A model generated the notes under the pieces. That model saw nothing but the letters and a program-made list of their open reading frames with translations. It made no database searches and was not told the origin of the DNA. Position numbers and translations under genes: made by a program. A stretch of 64,000 bases of DNA from Didymella arachidicola (lineage: Eukaryota; Ascomycota; Dothideomycetes; Pleosporales; Didymellaceae): NCBI GenBank assembly GCA_016630955.3, contig CM049987.1:2108001-2172000 (forward strand). Reading direction: 5' to 3'. Positions 1-10,453 of the stretch are shown here, one piece after another (the first letter of the stretch is position 1; every line of letters starts with the position of its first letter).

Positions 1-602
1 ACCGTACTGTCGGCGTGCCGAACGGATCGCTGCGTTCATCGGTGGTGCTGGACTCTTCTGTTGGGTTATGCAAAATTATTGGAATTCGTTATCAGGGTCC
101 AAACCAGCGGGACCGAGAGCGGAGTGCGGAGAGGTACGCCCATGTACTTGGAGGTACATGTTACAGATCCGGCGATGAGCGATGCGACTACTCCTCAATT
201 TGTAAACCTTCTGCACCCCGGAAATGCATGCATCTGTGCCAATAGCGCGTGTCCAGAGTTTCGTAGTGCGATACGTCGACTGCACTTTCTGTTGAGATCG
301 TGAGCATCATTTGTTGTAATAATGAAGATGGAGAGTTTGACTTCACGACATTCGACAGCGGGGTCTTCTTCGGTGATGGTTTGAAGATGGCTCGGAGATG
401 AATTAATCAGCATCGAAACATCAATGGTAATCACGACACGTGATAGGGCGCTAGAGCGTTATGAAGCTATGACGAAGTTTCGCGACTTCCGTCTGCGTTT
501 ACCAAACTCCAGACGTAAATAGTCGCGTGCTCCCCGTAAGCTTGAATGAGTTGTCGATTGAAGCATGCATCCCGCAATGCGCTCACACCTATGCAGTACA
601 CA
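1..602. other. No gene recognised, left edge
   Basis: Only short overlapping open frames with no coherent protein are present. The last part is presumably the promoter and 5' leader of the BolA-like gene. Confidence 0.4.
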
Positions 603-1303
603 ATGGCGCCTTCCAGAGCATTTCTCATTCGCCGCATGGCCTCCGCATACGTACAACCCCAGAGTTCCATGCGCACTGGCACGCGTCTCCTCTCGACATC
701 AGCTATAGCAGTGAGGCCTCAATGCATACGTGCGACTGCAGTACCTCGACCCCAGACCGCATACACACCTAGGCGAGCATTCAGCGCAGAAGCAAGTGGC
801 GCGCCAGAACCACCGGATTTCCTGAACGAGGCAGAATTACATATCTTCAATAAGATCAGGGGAGAGCTGGAGCCCACCAAACTTGAGGTGCGTGGAATTG
901 CTGCCCAGAGGGAGGCCTGAGTGCCGGCGAACGGTGTACGCGAAACTGTTGAGACGCACGTCATCTATCACGGAGTGTCTGCGGCCATGGCTATGTCCGT
1001 TGTTAAACTCGGAACGATAGTCGACGGATTCTCAGCGGCATGCCGAAGTTGTTGCATTACTGAAGCGACACCCGCGACGGTAGCGGCAGTGACGGTACAG
1101 AGTGTGTTGTGCGAATGGCCTGCTGACCCCACTCCCAGGTACAAGACATCAGTGGCGGCTGTGGATCTATGTACGCAATCGAGGTTGAGTCGCCCAAGTT
1201 CAAGGGCTTGACGGTGATCAAGCAACACAAGCTGGTCAACCAGGTGTTGAAGGAGGAGATCGCACAGTGGCATGGCGTTCAGCTGAGGACGAGGGCCGCA
1301 TGA
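603..1303 (+). CDS. Mitochondrial BolA-like protein
   Basis: Two exons, 603-887 and 1139-1303, encode 149 residues. The intron (888-1138, donor GTGCGT, branch CTGACC, acceptor CCCAG) is 251 nt, long for this genome. The N-terminus is rich in Arg, Ser and Ala (MAPSRAFLIRRM) and looks like a mitochondrial presequence. The BolA fold follows: FLNEAELHIFNKIR, then across the splice LEVQDISGGCGSMYAIEV, then FKGLTVIKQHKLVNQVLK and HGVQLRTRAA. The Cys in GGCGS and the His of KQHKLVNQ are in the places expected of this family. BolA proteins work with monothiol glutaredoxins in iron-sulfur cluster delivery, in mitochondria for this subtype. An upstream in-frame ATG at 546 exists, but 603 gives the more typical presequence. 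The identification rests on both exons fitting one domain. Confidence 0.9.
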
Positions 1304-1745
1304 GAGGGGATGACGACTTATGTACATGTTGTAAGATCACTGTAACAATTCTTGTATACAACCAAAGGCAAGGCTCCACATATTGATGAGCTAATACTAG
1401 AATATGTACGTTGATTCCTAATTTCGATACTGCTAGACCAGTGTTTCGACCGAAGGGTTTCTTTCGCACAGGCAATATCTTGTGGAAGGAAGCGTACAAC
1501 ATGTTGCTCGTGGAGAGGTGAGCAACATGTTGGAAGTTTTGATGACTACATCCTTCCTCAACTTGTCAAACGGCCGCACTTTTGGCTGCTTTGTTGCGTG
1601 GAAGGCAATGGCCATCTCGGGCTACCTCCCTTCGAGAGCCGGGAGGTAGTCATGAGTTACTTGCGAGCTACTCACAACCGTACAAGACCCTTGGAAGGCT
1701 CCAAAGATGCTCATCTCTGGACTGATGCACCTCCCCGGTCTGGCT
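1304..1745. other. Intergenic, no gene seen
   Basis: This is the stretch between the BolA-like stop and the first coding-like codons of the decayed gene at about 1.75 kb. A short direct duplication of gagcaacatgtt-like sequence occurs near 1500-1530. Nothing else was recognised. Confidence 0.35.
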
Positions 1746-1757
1746 ACCCGGGAGCAC

Positions 1758-2549
1758 GCGATAGTTCTGTAGTGGTGAGGAAGATGAAGGCAAAGCTTTG
1801 CAGTGCAGTCAAAATCAAGTTGTGGATACAGAGGAGCCTGAGATGGCGGTTGACAAAGACCTTGAGACGCCTAAGAAACGGATCGAGAAACAGAAGGGCG
1901 CGCTAGCAACCCAGCAAGATCAAGGGAACGAAGATGGAGACTATGAGGCGAGCATCATCAAGAAGGTTTGTCATATCCAAGATACTATTACAATTTCTTA
2001 CAGACTCTACAGTAGCACGAACGAATCCGAGCCTTAAATAAGAGCATCACGGCCAATGACACGATTGCGAACCCCGATGTAACCATTAAGCGCATGCGAG
2101 ACCACATCATCGACGGCGTAAACAAGGCTGCGGAAACGCTCCGGACCAAGGAAGATGAACAGCAGCCGCTTCAAGAACGGCGGCAGGTTCGTAAAAACAC
2201 ATGAGAGACTCTCCGGTCTCACAGTCCGTGTGTCACCAAGTTCATCCCGCAGATCTGCAAAGAGATGAAAAGCCGTCACATCGAATTCACCGAGTATGTG
2301 ACTGAACCCATAATGAGATATATCGAGGCGCAGTCCATGTCGCCCAGCGACACGCAATCCGACGATCCTGACAACGATGCTACAGAAGACGACGAGGGAC
2401 CATCTGAGTCTCCTTCAGAAGAGCTGGAGAGTGAGAGTGAGAGCGAGTTTGATGAGAACGATGTGAGCTGGATGAGGACTATTCCACGTGCTGCCAGTTA
2501 GAGAGATATCATCCCGCAGGCCATGAAGGAGGATGATGATTCGGAGTGA
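1758..2549 (+). pseudogene. Broken gene, acidic Ser/Glu-rich protein
   Basis: The function is not recognised. A coding-like frame ends in SIIKK at 1965. A probable intron follows (1966-2015; the donor GTTTGT is weak), and the same frame continues from 2016 with HERIRALNKSITAND and IKRMRDHIIDGVNKAAETL. The frame is stopped by TGA at 2202-2204, resumes without a shift (SHSPCVTKFIPQICKEMKS, then an acidic ESPSEELESESESEF tract), is stopped again by TAG at 2499-2501, and ends at TGA 2547-2549. Both internal stops are what a C-to-T change of CGA or CAG would give. The 5' end is uncertain. Charged helical and acidic low-complexity composition suggests a nuclear protein, but that is only a guess. 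Confidence 0.5.
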
Positions 2550-2736
2550 AGGTGATGCGTGTTTCTACACACTCATGGACGAAGAGGTCGATATCACAGT
2601 GTCAATTCTGATCCTGTGCGCATCAGTCGAGATAAACAATGATGGGGTTCAGCAAGGAGATAATTAACCTAGAGAAAATCCATCTTCAGCTGTCCTTAGT
2701 AACTATCTGATATATACTAAAGCACTGCCTGACGTC

Positions 2737-4048
2737 CTACGATGACCCACACCCACGCATATGCTGTACCATGACAGGAAGATTACGATCACCCACCACA
2801 CTGCATGCCGTCTTGTGACAGCGTAGAAGCTCAAAATCGTGCAGGACACCGCCTATGTAGATAGCCATGTGTTGCTCTTGTTTCGGACTTGAACTATCCC
2901 AGAGATCTTTTCGACAGACCACGCAGACGAACATCTGCGCCTCTGGAAGGGCTTTGGCGAGAGACACGAGAGAATGCAAATGCTTTGACAGCGCTCGCAG
3001 GTCGGGAGTACTTTGTATGACTTCTGCGGGGACTGGACGGGTGAATACCTCATGATGGTTTACTTGTACACATATCAGTACGCTGCTGTGGCTACGACTG
3101 TCACTTGACACGCACCATTACCGATAGACTGTTGATGGAGGTGCCCTTCAATGGCTGTGACGACATCCGCATCAGTCGTAGAGGCCGTGAGAAAACGGAT
3201 AGCTCTCCTGTGTCGAAGCACTGATGCGTGGCATCAAAGCGGACGCAGTGACCTTGATTTTGTGCGACCCGGAATATTTCCTCATCTGCGACATGCGGTC
3301 CTCGAAAACCTGCGTACCGTTGTACAAAAATGGCACCTGAGTGGTAACTGGTCGCTATTTCCGGCACGCTGAACATCCTTGGCAGATCTGACAGCGAAGA
3401 ACGCTCCGTTGAAAGCTGAGAGCACTGAGACTCTTCCTGTTGACTCTTGGTTGGACTGTGTCGTTCAACCATGCCCGTGGAGCACTCGTCAGTGCGCGGT
3501 TTTTGGGTGAAGGTCCCAGCCTTACCCTTGGCTTTCTGCGACTCTTGGCTTTCTGCGACTCTTGGCTTTCTGCGACTCTTGACTAAGAGAGTCGCCGTTC
3601 GATCGTGCCGCGTGCGGAGCCGAGGATGTCTCCATGCTCATCAACGCCATCCTCATACGACGACGGAGATCTTTGAGCTGCCCATACCCTAGCTTGTCGA
3701 GATCTATCAGGTCACATTCATCGTACAGAAACTCCTCGAAGCTGGCTTCCATGTCTCGCTCGACTCGTCCTTGGGCTGACTCACGCTTCTCGATGAACGA
3801 CACAATGGCGAGGGCCTGGTTTTTGGCAGCGACAGTTGTAGCACTGTCAGCGCGAGAGCAACGTAAGACATAGTCTGGAGACCTGTGATTGTTCTTATCA
3901 AGACAGCGCTGTGGATAATCCGCAGCACGGTGCGGCGGCTGGGACTGATACGGCGGAAGGAGCTGCGAATACATGCTGCAAGAAGACGCTGGCAAGGTTG
4001 CACTGGGCCGTGGTACACCGAGAACCGCGCATAGACGAAGGAAGACAC
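2737..4048 (-). pseudogene. Frameshifted gene of unknown function
   Basis: Coding-like segments run leftwards on the minus strand in changing frames. From about 3995, a helical charged stretch (ALAIVSFIEKRESAQGRVER, then DECDLIDLDKLGYGQLKDL) leads into a 17-bp repeat at 3527-3577, where the frame is lost. A continuing frame (TDECSTGMVERHS, SDLPRMFSVPEIATSY) follows, then MSQMRKYSGSHKIKV in another frame, then TTDADVVTAIEGHL. A last open stretch, 3111-2737, contains MFVCVVCRKDLW and LLRCHKTACSVVGD, whose Cys/His spacing might bind zinc. No family was recognised. Undetected introns could explain some frame changes, but the repeat at 3527 explains one directly. Confidence 0.45.
3527..3577. repeat. 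17-bp tandem repeat, three copies
   Basis: The unit CTTGGCTTTCTGCGACT occurs three times head to tail with no mismatch, at 3527, 3544 and 3561. It lies inside the coding-like minus-strand frame of the broken gene around it. Because 17 is not a multiple of three, copy number sets the reading frame. Confidence 0.95.
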
Positions 4049-4611
4049 CTGTTATGTTTAGAGAGAAGATGCGGCCAGCCCGTGGTCGCGGTTAAAGTCT
4101 TAGGCTAGTGTCAGCTTCGTAACTTCCGCATTGTGGAGGGTAAACACCTTCCGATCACAGACATCGGAAGGTGCCTCAGGTGTACCCCTCATGTTTTGTA
4201 ATTGTTGAAATGAGCACCTAAGGTGGGAGTGAAGTGGATTGATTGAAGTATCGAAGTCAGAACAAGGAGAGGTGTTTTATATCAACAGCCTCTTCTGAGG
4301 TGAAATGATCCAGAGTTCAACAGTATTGAATTATCGACAGGCACAGAAAATCTCACGACATTCAAGGCACAATTTTTCGCGACAAACACTAACTAAAGAT
4401 GAATCTGCAGTTTGAATCCATGGTGAATCTATCTAATTTTATTTTGCCGTCATTTGACATCCCAGGAATCAGCCTGGTTTCTACGATTCATCAATCATCG
4501 TGGCTTTGTCCTCATATGGCCTTCAAGGTGCTGAGTCTCCGTGGGCCTATCGACGATATATTGCGAGATAAGGACGCGGGACGCCCGCAATTGCATCGTT
4601 CTTCCTTCTGC
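4049..4611. other. Intergenic, no gene seen
   Basis: AT-richer sequence between two decayed genes. A plus-strand frame at 4399-4695 has no recognisable content and overlaps the 3' end of the exonuclease-like pseudogene, so it is not called. Confidence 0.35.
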
Positions 4612-5780
4612 TCAATCTACGAGGTGGATTCCATGAGAGACCATGATTCTAACAACGTCTACAGTGACCATCACCTCCATACCTGCACGGTGTAGTTTCG
4701 AGTCTTCCAGGCCGAACAGGTGTCGATATACGTCCTTGAGCCTGTACCTTTCTCATCGCTGCAGCATGTTTCTTGACAACCAGTATATGTTGTAAGGCTG
4801 CAAACAGCTATGCACTTGCTTGTCCAGTCGGAAGTCCTCTTTCGCAGTGTTCACAACAAGCGCATTGTTGAAACCGTTGAGAACCTTCCAAAGGATTTGC
4901 ATGTCATTAGTCGTGCCATAAGAAAGCAAGGCGTGTGTGGCAGGGTCGAATCTGCGTCTCGTAAGAACCTTGCGCATCTGTTCAAAAGACGTTTCCCGAG
5001 CCTTCCCACCGGTGTAAATGCGAGTAAAAGAGCTGCGGATACTGTGAGCGGTCAGACTATGCCATGCACAGTAAATCCCGCTAGGAGACTTACCGCGCTT
5101 CCGTCTTCGCTGCTAACTTGTGGCCAGGTCGATTTAGTTCCTTGTACTTCCGAAGCAGGTCTTCTGCAGAGGCGCCACTGGAGTCAACCGGGCAGTCCAA
5201 CAATTTCTGACCCTCCAGGCTCTAGACAGACACTTCCCAGGCTCCAGCACATAGCCCTAGGAAGATTGTAAATTCTGCGTCAACAATCCACGCTTTATCG
5301 GGAGCCTTGGTGTACGCTTTGAGGCGCTTGAGTTGTTCTTTCCACGAGTCTGATATGGGGTGGCTTAGCATCCTACGAGCGCGTTACACGTGGACAGAAC
5401 ATTACCGAAACCCTTTCGCTGATGGTGGCTCACAGACGCAGGGGCATTGTACATCGGGAGTGTGCAGCGGTATCGCATTGGGGATCGGGGTCTTCTTGTT
5501 CTTGGATGTGGTTGCTTTTGTCTTGTCGTAGGGTGCATATCAGCGCTGACCTCCTGGCTGTCTGCTGTATGTCTTCTCAAGGTGTTGGCGGGCCGTTCTG
5601 TCTGTATTCTTAAGGGTTTTCTCATGAATGGAATATCGCTCATCCAGGAGTTCGATTGCTTGGGTGTCAGCTTCGTTCAAAACAGCGTTGTCGATGTCCT
5701 ACCACTTCAGGTCGCGTTTCGCTTCTGCGAAAGGATACTGCTCCCTGAGACTTTCGACCTAATGTGGCGTATCTGGTGCT
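4612..5780 (-). pseudogene. DEDDh-type exonuclease-like pseudogene
   Basis: Reading leftwards on the minus strand, an N-terminal part (VESLREQYPFAEAKRDLKW, TAG, then DIDNAVLNEADTQAIELL) leads, after one frame slip near 5530-5560, to HHQRKGF. An intron with donor GTAATG and acceptor ATATCAG joins it to DSWKEQLKRLKAYTKAP and AWIVDAEF. After an in-frame TAG, LLRKYKELNRPGHKLAAK follows. A second intron (GTAAGT...CCGCAG) joins to FTRIYTGGKARETSFEQM and LLSYGTTNDMQILWKVL. After an in-frame TGA comes LKDVYRHLFGLEDSKLHRAG, ending at 4612. DAEF fits ExoI (DxE), GTTNDMQIL fits ExoII, and HRAGME resembles ExoIII (HxxxxD with Asp changed to Glu). The family trims nucleic acid 3' ends. Three stops and one slip make it inactive as it stands. 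The family call is by motif only. Confidence 0.6.
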
Positions 5781-5806
5781 GAGATCACCCTGCTAACTGA
5801 CATGGA

Positions 5807-6410
5807 TTGTCCACTGGTCGTTCTCTCAACACGATTGGCACTGGACGATACAACTCCAACATCGTACCTAAGGCTACAGGGTACCAAGAGCTCGCACGCC
5901 CGTCCAAATTCACAACAGAAGCAGCTCACACAAAACGACAACCATTCATCGAGATTTCTGATGATGACAGCGTGGTCCTGAATGTCCCTAAATGTCGCGC
6001 TGTACGTCGCAGCAGACAACAAGCTGAAGACCTAGTACAATCAGACGATGGAATGTTCGTCTCTGATGGTCCCGCCGTGAAGGTGAACGACTCTGAGTCT
6101 GAGTCTGAGTCAGGGGATCAAGTCAGAAGATGAAGTCAAGCCTCGGCCCTCGCGACGGAAAATGACGACCGGTCACAAGAAGAACGTGAGTGGAGTATAC
6201 CATTCCAACGTCTGAAAGGTCTAACTTGTTCATGTGTAGCAACAACGCTCAGCGGGTGTTCTCGACGATGAATTTCTATCAGGAGAGGATCACACGAAGT
6301 TCCAGAAGCCGGAAGAATTAGATGCTAATATCATGAACTGTAATATTAATATGGCTATGTCTGCTCAGAGCGGCCCGTCTAATTCCCAAGCGACCGGGTT
6401 GGGCGCTTAG
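5807..6410 (+). pseudogene. Fragment, acidic/basic nuclear-like protein
   Basis: No family was recognised. The frame contains ISDDDSVVLNVPKCRAV, DLVQSDDGMFVSDG and a DSESESESG tract. Just after this tract the frame slips by one base near 6113-6118, and coding continues as EDEVKPRPSRRKMTTGHKKN, whose PRPSRRK resembles an AT-hook. An intron (6186-6239, donor GTGAGT, acceptor GTGTAG) joins to QQRSAGVLDDEFLSGED, and the frame stops at 6408. The 5' end is not defined. The acidic Ser/Glu tract recalls the pseudogene at 1.8-2.5 kb. Confidence 0.4.
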
Positions 6411-7711
6411 GTGGTATGTCTGCAAAGATATCGAGCCTGTTGCTTGTAAGGAGCCCATAAAAGACATACATTTATTAATTAACATGTGGATCGATCCAAA
6501 ATAGGGGTCCGAAACGCATTCGTGCGGCAAAGAGAGATTGTATGCAAATTTCATTACTGCAATGCTGAATGGTTTTTCGGCATGCCTACTAGAAGCTAGA
6601 CACGACAAGAATCATGTTAGCGCCATTCTCATGCAACTCTTGATCGAGAACTGATCACCCATTCCAATACTACTTACAAAACCTGCCAGTCGATTTTCAA
6701 TTTCTCAAGTGTCTTGTTCAAACCTCACATGTGTCTCGATACATGTGCCTGATACCAAAGATGAACCCCTCCGCATGACACCCGTGCTGGAATCCGCGAG
6801 GAAAATCATCAACTGGCCGAGCGTCAAGAGCGTTAAATATGTGTTTCCAGCGTTTGATATATGTGTGGAGTGATTGAGTAGGACAGCTAGCCATGGTTCG
6901 TGAAGTTTCCCACGATTCTGCCTTGTGAAGCACCCTTCCGGCTGTCTTTGACACCCCAAGATTTGCGCATATGTAAGATACATCATGACTTCTGTAGGTA
7001 TCTAAAGACCAAACTTCAATACATTGCAATGAATCTCAACGAATTCAAAAGAAGCGCCGTTCCTGATGCATCCTTTTCACTCAGCTGGACAATCCAACGC
7101 CACCATCACACTTGCCCACACAACCCCAGTCCGTGACTAATCTACAAAGAATCTGCGTTTGAGCATTTGTTACCTTTTCCATGCAGCCAAAGAATCCAGT
7201 GCTGGCAGATGCAAATCTGCGACATGCCACCGCCTGAAATTGCAGTCGCAATGCAGTACCAATGAATGCGGAAAATCGTCACAGAGCAAAGAATCAGCTA
7301 GATAGCACCCCTGCACCCCTACGTGACCCGACCATGCGTTCTCAGCTCCTACAGGTCCGTGTTTGAGCCAGGGGTCAGGCGTGTCTCGAAACGCCAAGCT
7401 CAAACCTTCTTGAGACGCAGGTCCCCCAGGCTCCAACGTCACTTCAATGCCGACACCCAAAGTACCGTGTTTACACCGACACGATGAGCAGATTTCACGA
7501 GGGAGCAGAATGCGAAAGATTTAAAGTAGGCTAAGCCTCATTTGACTAACTATTCAGCATCTTGTGTGATTTCGCTTCCTCCCCACGCAACTCATTAAGC
7601 AACTTGCATACGCATACCTACAAGTATTACGGTCATATTCTTCGTGCAGCGGAAGTAATCCGTGAGCCAGTCACATCGCTCTCACTCCCCAGCGAGCATC
7701 ATAAAATATGC
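6411..7711. other. 1.3 kb without a recognised gene
   Basis: Open frames on both strands (for example minus 7460-7170 and minus 7029-6718) show no domain, no consistent splice structure and no low-complexity signature. The right part is the 3' flank of the repetitive secreted-protein gene. Confidence 0.35.
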
Positions 7712-9199
7712 TTAGTTCTTGTTGGCCTTGCCCTTCTTGCCCTTGCCCTTGCCCTTGCCCGCAGCCTTGCCGCCGGCAGCTCCAGCGGCGGCGCCGTTAG
7801 CAGCTCCAGTGGTGGCACCGCCTGCAGCTCCAGCGGCGGCGCCGGTAGCAGCACCTTGGGTGGCACCGCCTGCAGCAGCATTACCAGCGGCTGTGTTGCC
7901 AGAAGCCGCTTGGCCCCTGGAAGCACCGGACTGAGAGTTCTGAGAGTTCTGGCCGGTTTGAGCGCCTGGTAAAAGTTAACTACGTATTTGAAATCACAAC
8001 ACGTCTACGTACCTGTGTTGCTTTGACCCGTGGTAGATTGCTGTCCTGTAGTCGACTGAGTCTGACCTGCGGTAGATTGTTGGCCCGATGCGGACTGCTG
8101 GCCAGCTTTGAGCGAGTTAGCAGATGCGACGATGAATTTAGACGTCAAACTTACTAGTTCCTGAGTTCTGCGCACCCGTGTTCTGCGCTCCGGTGTTCTG
8201 CGCTCCGGTGTTCTGCGCTCCGGTGTTTTGAGCTCCTGCGTTTTGCGCCTGGTTTCCATTGCCCTGGTTCTGATTTCCTGTGGCCTGGTTTGCATTGCCC
8301 TGGTTACCATTGCCCTGGTTACCATTGCCCTGGTTACCATTGCCCTGGTTACCATTGCCCTGGTTTCCTGTATTTTGAGTACCTGCACCTTGAGCTCCCG
8401 TACCCTGTCCGAGCTGAAGCTGGCCATTGCCCTGGCCCGAGGCAAGAGCCTGCGCGGCAGCAAAAGCCGCTTGAGGGGTACCGGCGGGCTGGCCGGGGAG
8501 AGTGGGACCGGGGCCTTGGACGCCTCCGGCAACACCAGTCTGGTCGCAGACCTGGGGACGGACGGCCTGGGAGGAAGAGCCAGTGGAAGCCATGTAGGCA
8601 TCGATGTTGGGAAGAACGTTGGTGCAGCGGTTCTGGTTGATCAGATCGATGTTGTTAGCCGCGGCCTTGCCCTGGACGGACATGATCTGGAGCTTGGTGA
8701 CGACATCCTGGAACGCACCGCCGGTGGCGAGGGTGGAGTTGGCGGCCTGGACATTAGGTTGCTGGCCGTTGGCGGCATCAATGATGGCCTTGTGGTTAAG
8801 TTCATCGACCTCAGCGTTGTAGGCAACGAGAGCAGCCTGCTTGAAAGCAGCGTTGTTCTGGATGCTAGCACCGGTGTTCAAGAAGTTGGAAACCATCGAC
8901 GTATCGGCCATCCAGTTGGAGACAGCAGTGGCAAGATCGCCAGCGGTAGGGGTCTGTCCGTTGGTCGCGCCATTTGCGCCGAGACCAGTAGGAGTATTCT
9001 GGGTTCCTTGCTGCTGCTGAGTTTGGCCATTTCCTCCCTGTTGAGTAGCACCGCCTTGCTGTCGCTGACCCTGCTGTTGCTGACCCTGCTGTTGCTGGCC
9101 CTGCTGGTTACCGCCGCGGTTGTTACCATTTCCCTGCTGGGCAAAGGGAGCAGCAAGGACTGCGGAAGATAGAAGAGAGGCGACGAGAATGTACTTCAT
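7712..9199 (-). CDS. Secreted Gln/Asn/Gly-repeat protein
   Basis: Three exons read from 9199: 9199-8155, 8105-8013 and 7965-7712, giving 463 residues. Introns have GTAAGT and GTACGT donors and CAAAG and ACCAG acceptors, with CTAAC in the first. The protein starts with a signal peptide (MKYILVASLLSSAVLAAP), then a QQGQQQQG low-complexity tract. A folded central domain covers about residues 80-220 (VSNWMADTSMVSNFL, ALVAYNAEVDELNHKAI, NRCTNVLPNIDAYM) and holds two Cys. NQGNG and NTGAQ pentapeptide repeats and an Ala/Gly-rich stretch lead to a basic tail of alternating Gly and Lys (KGKGKGKKGKANKN). The central domain resembles secreted proteins common in filamentous ascomycetes with no settled function. 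Wall or matrix association is inferred from composition. Confidence 0.85.
8160..8380 (-). repeat. 15-bp coding repeats (NTGAQ, NQGNG)
   Basis: Two blocks of in-frame 15-bp repeats lie in the first exon of the secreted-protein gene. One encodes about five NTGAQ units (8160-8235) and the other about five NQGNG units (8280-8365). The 15-bp unit keeps the frame, so copy-number change would lengthen or shorten the protein without breaking it. Confidence 0.85.
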
Positions 9200-10453
9200 G
9201 GTGAAAGAATATTCCGGATCAACCGAATCAAATTATATAGATAATGAAAGGTAAGGAAGTTGGAAGACGCTGAATAGAAAGTATTAACTTGATTAAGAAT
9301 GAGGAACCTGTCCGATGGTGAGATGGTGGGTGCAGGGCGGCGAGGTATTTGTATCGCTAAGGTCTGGGTCGCGCACCGTTGCTCAAACGCATAAACACCG
9401 TAGACGCGCACCAGTCGTAACAGCCTGAGCAGCGATCTGGAACAGAATCGTTTGCAAGAGCTTGGCATCTTTTCAGGAGATAGACGATTGCCTGACTGAC
9501 AGCACCGTCATGTGCCAGGCCACGTCCCAAGCGACCTCCGTGATGCCGATGTGTAGCGGTCATTGTGTGCAGAGGTTGAATCACCGACACTCTCTAGGTA
9601 TCTCGCTGGGGACAACCCAGCACAGGTAGTAATTTCATCTGCCGAACAGGCCTGGTGCTCCGATGTCATTGTTTTGGTGGCGTCTGAGGATTGGTTTCGT
9701 CGGTCTTGGCGCGCGAAGCTTGCCAGAGAGCATCAAGTCTTGTCTCGAACCTTAGCCGCACCTGACTACCAGTGCGCATTGTAAAACGAATTGCTCAGTT
9801 TTGCCCTCCGAGGAGTCATTCGGATTCGCTCACGATCTTGATATGTCATTGCAAACGTCGCACGCTGCACAATGCGCAAGGACCAAATTTTATCATGTGA
9901 GGCGAAAACACCAGAGCTTGTGAAGGACCTCAGTATCGTTTCATACGCTTCCGCGTTGCCAGTCAGTCGCAGAATAGGAGCTCTGGAAGGCCTGGAAGCA
10001 TGTGCGAGAAGGACAAGAATGTTCAAGTGCGGGGTGGCCGAGTTACAGTGCGTGCAAGGTAGCGAAATTGGCACAGTATTTGTTAGTGTCGAGTGCAACA
10101 ACAACTGCGATGTTTGAGATATTTCCCCGCACTCATGCTTGCCACTGAGAACAAGCCGTGCGATACGAGGTGTCAATCGTCGCCCAGCAAAACGCGACCC
10201 CTCAACACGATCGGAAATCAGACGAGGCGCATGGGGTGGTGACAGACCCTGAACATATTGAGATCGAAGAGAGAATAATGCATAGCAGCCCAACTTGTTG
10301 TGCTGACAGAAAAATCGCCGCGGAATAAAGCCTGGTGCACTACATGGACCCCTTCTTGGTTCGTAGGTGCATAATCAATCGGACAACATGTCTGCCTCTG
10401 GCGTCTGCGACACGAGCAGCTCCGCTACCTCCAGTCGGTTCGGGCGAAATGCT
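9200..10453. other. Intergenic, no gene seen
   Basis: Upstream region of the secreted-protein gene and 3' flank of the acetyltransferase gene. A 175-codon minus-strand frame (10293-9766) shows no domain and atypical composition. Near 10031 the string GGTGGCCGAGTTA resembles a tRNA A box, but no matching B box or fold follows. Confidence 0.35.

Noticed and set aside
8228..9172. 314-codon plus-strand open frame
   Set aside because: It is the antisense shadow of the repetitive secreted-protein gene, which has a signal peptide, fitting introns and a total length divisible by three.
10020..10060. A-box-like GGTGGCCGAGTTA suggesting tRNA-Leu or -Ser
   Set aside because: No B box or cloverleaf arms follow within 120 bp.
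9766..10293. 175-codon minus-strand frame as a gene
   Set aside because: No domain, no start context and no splice partners. The composition looks random.
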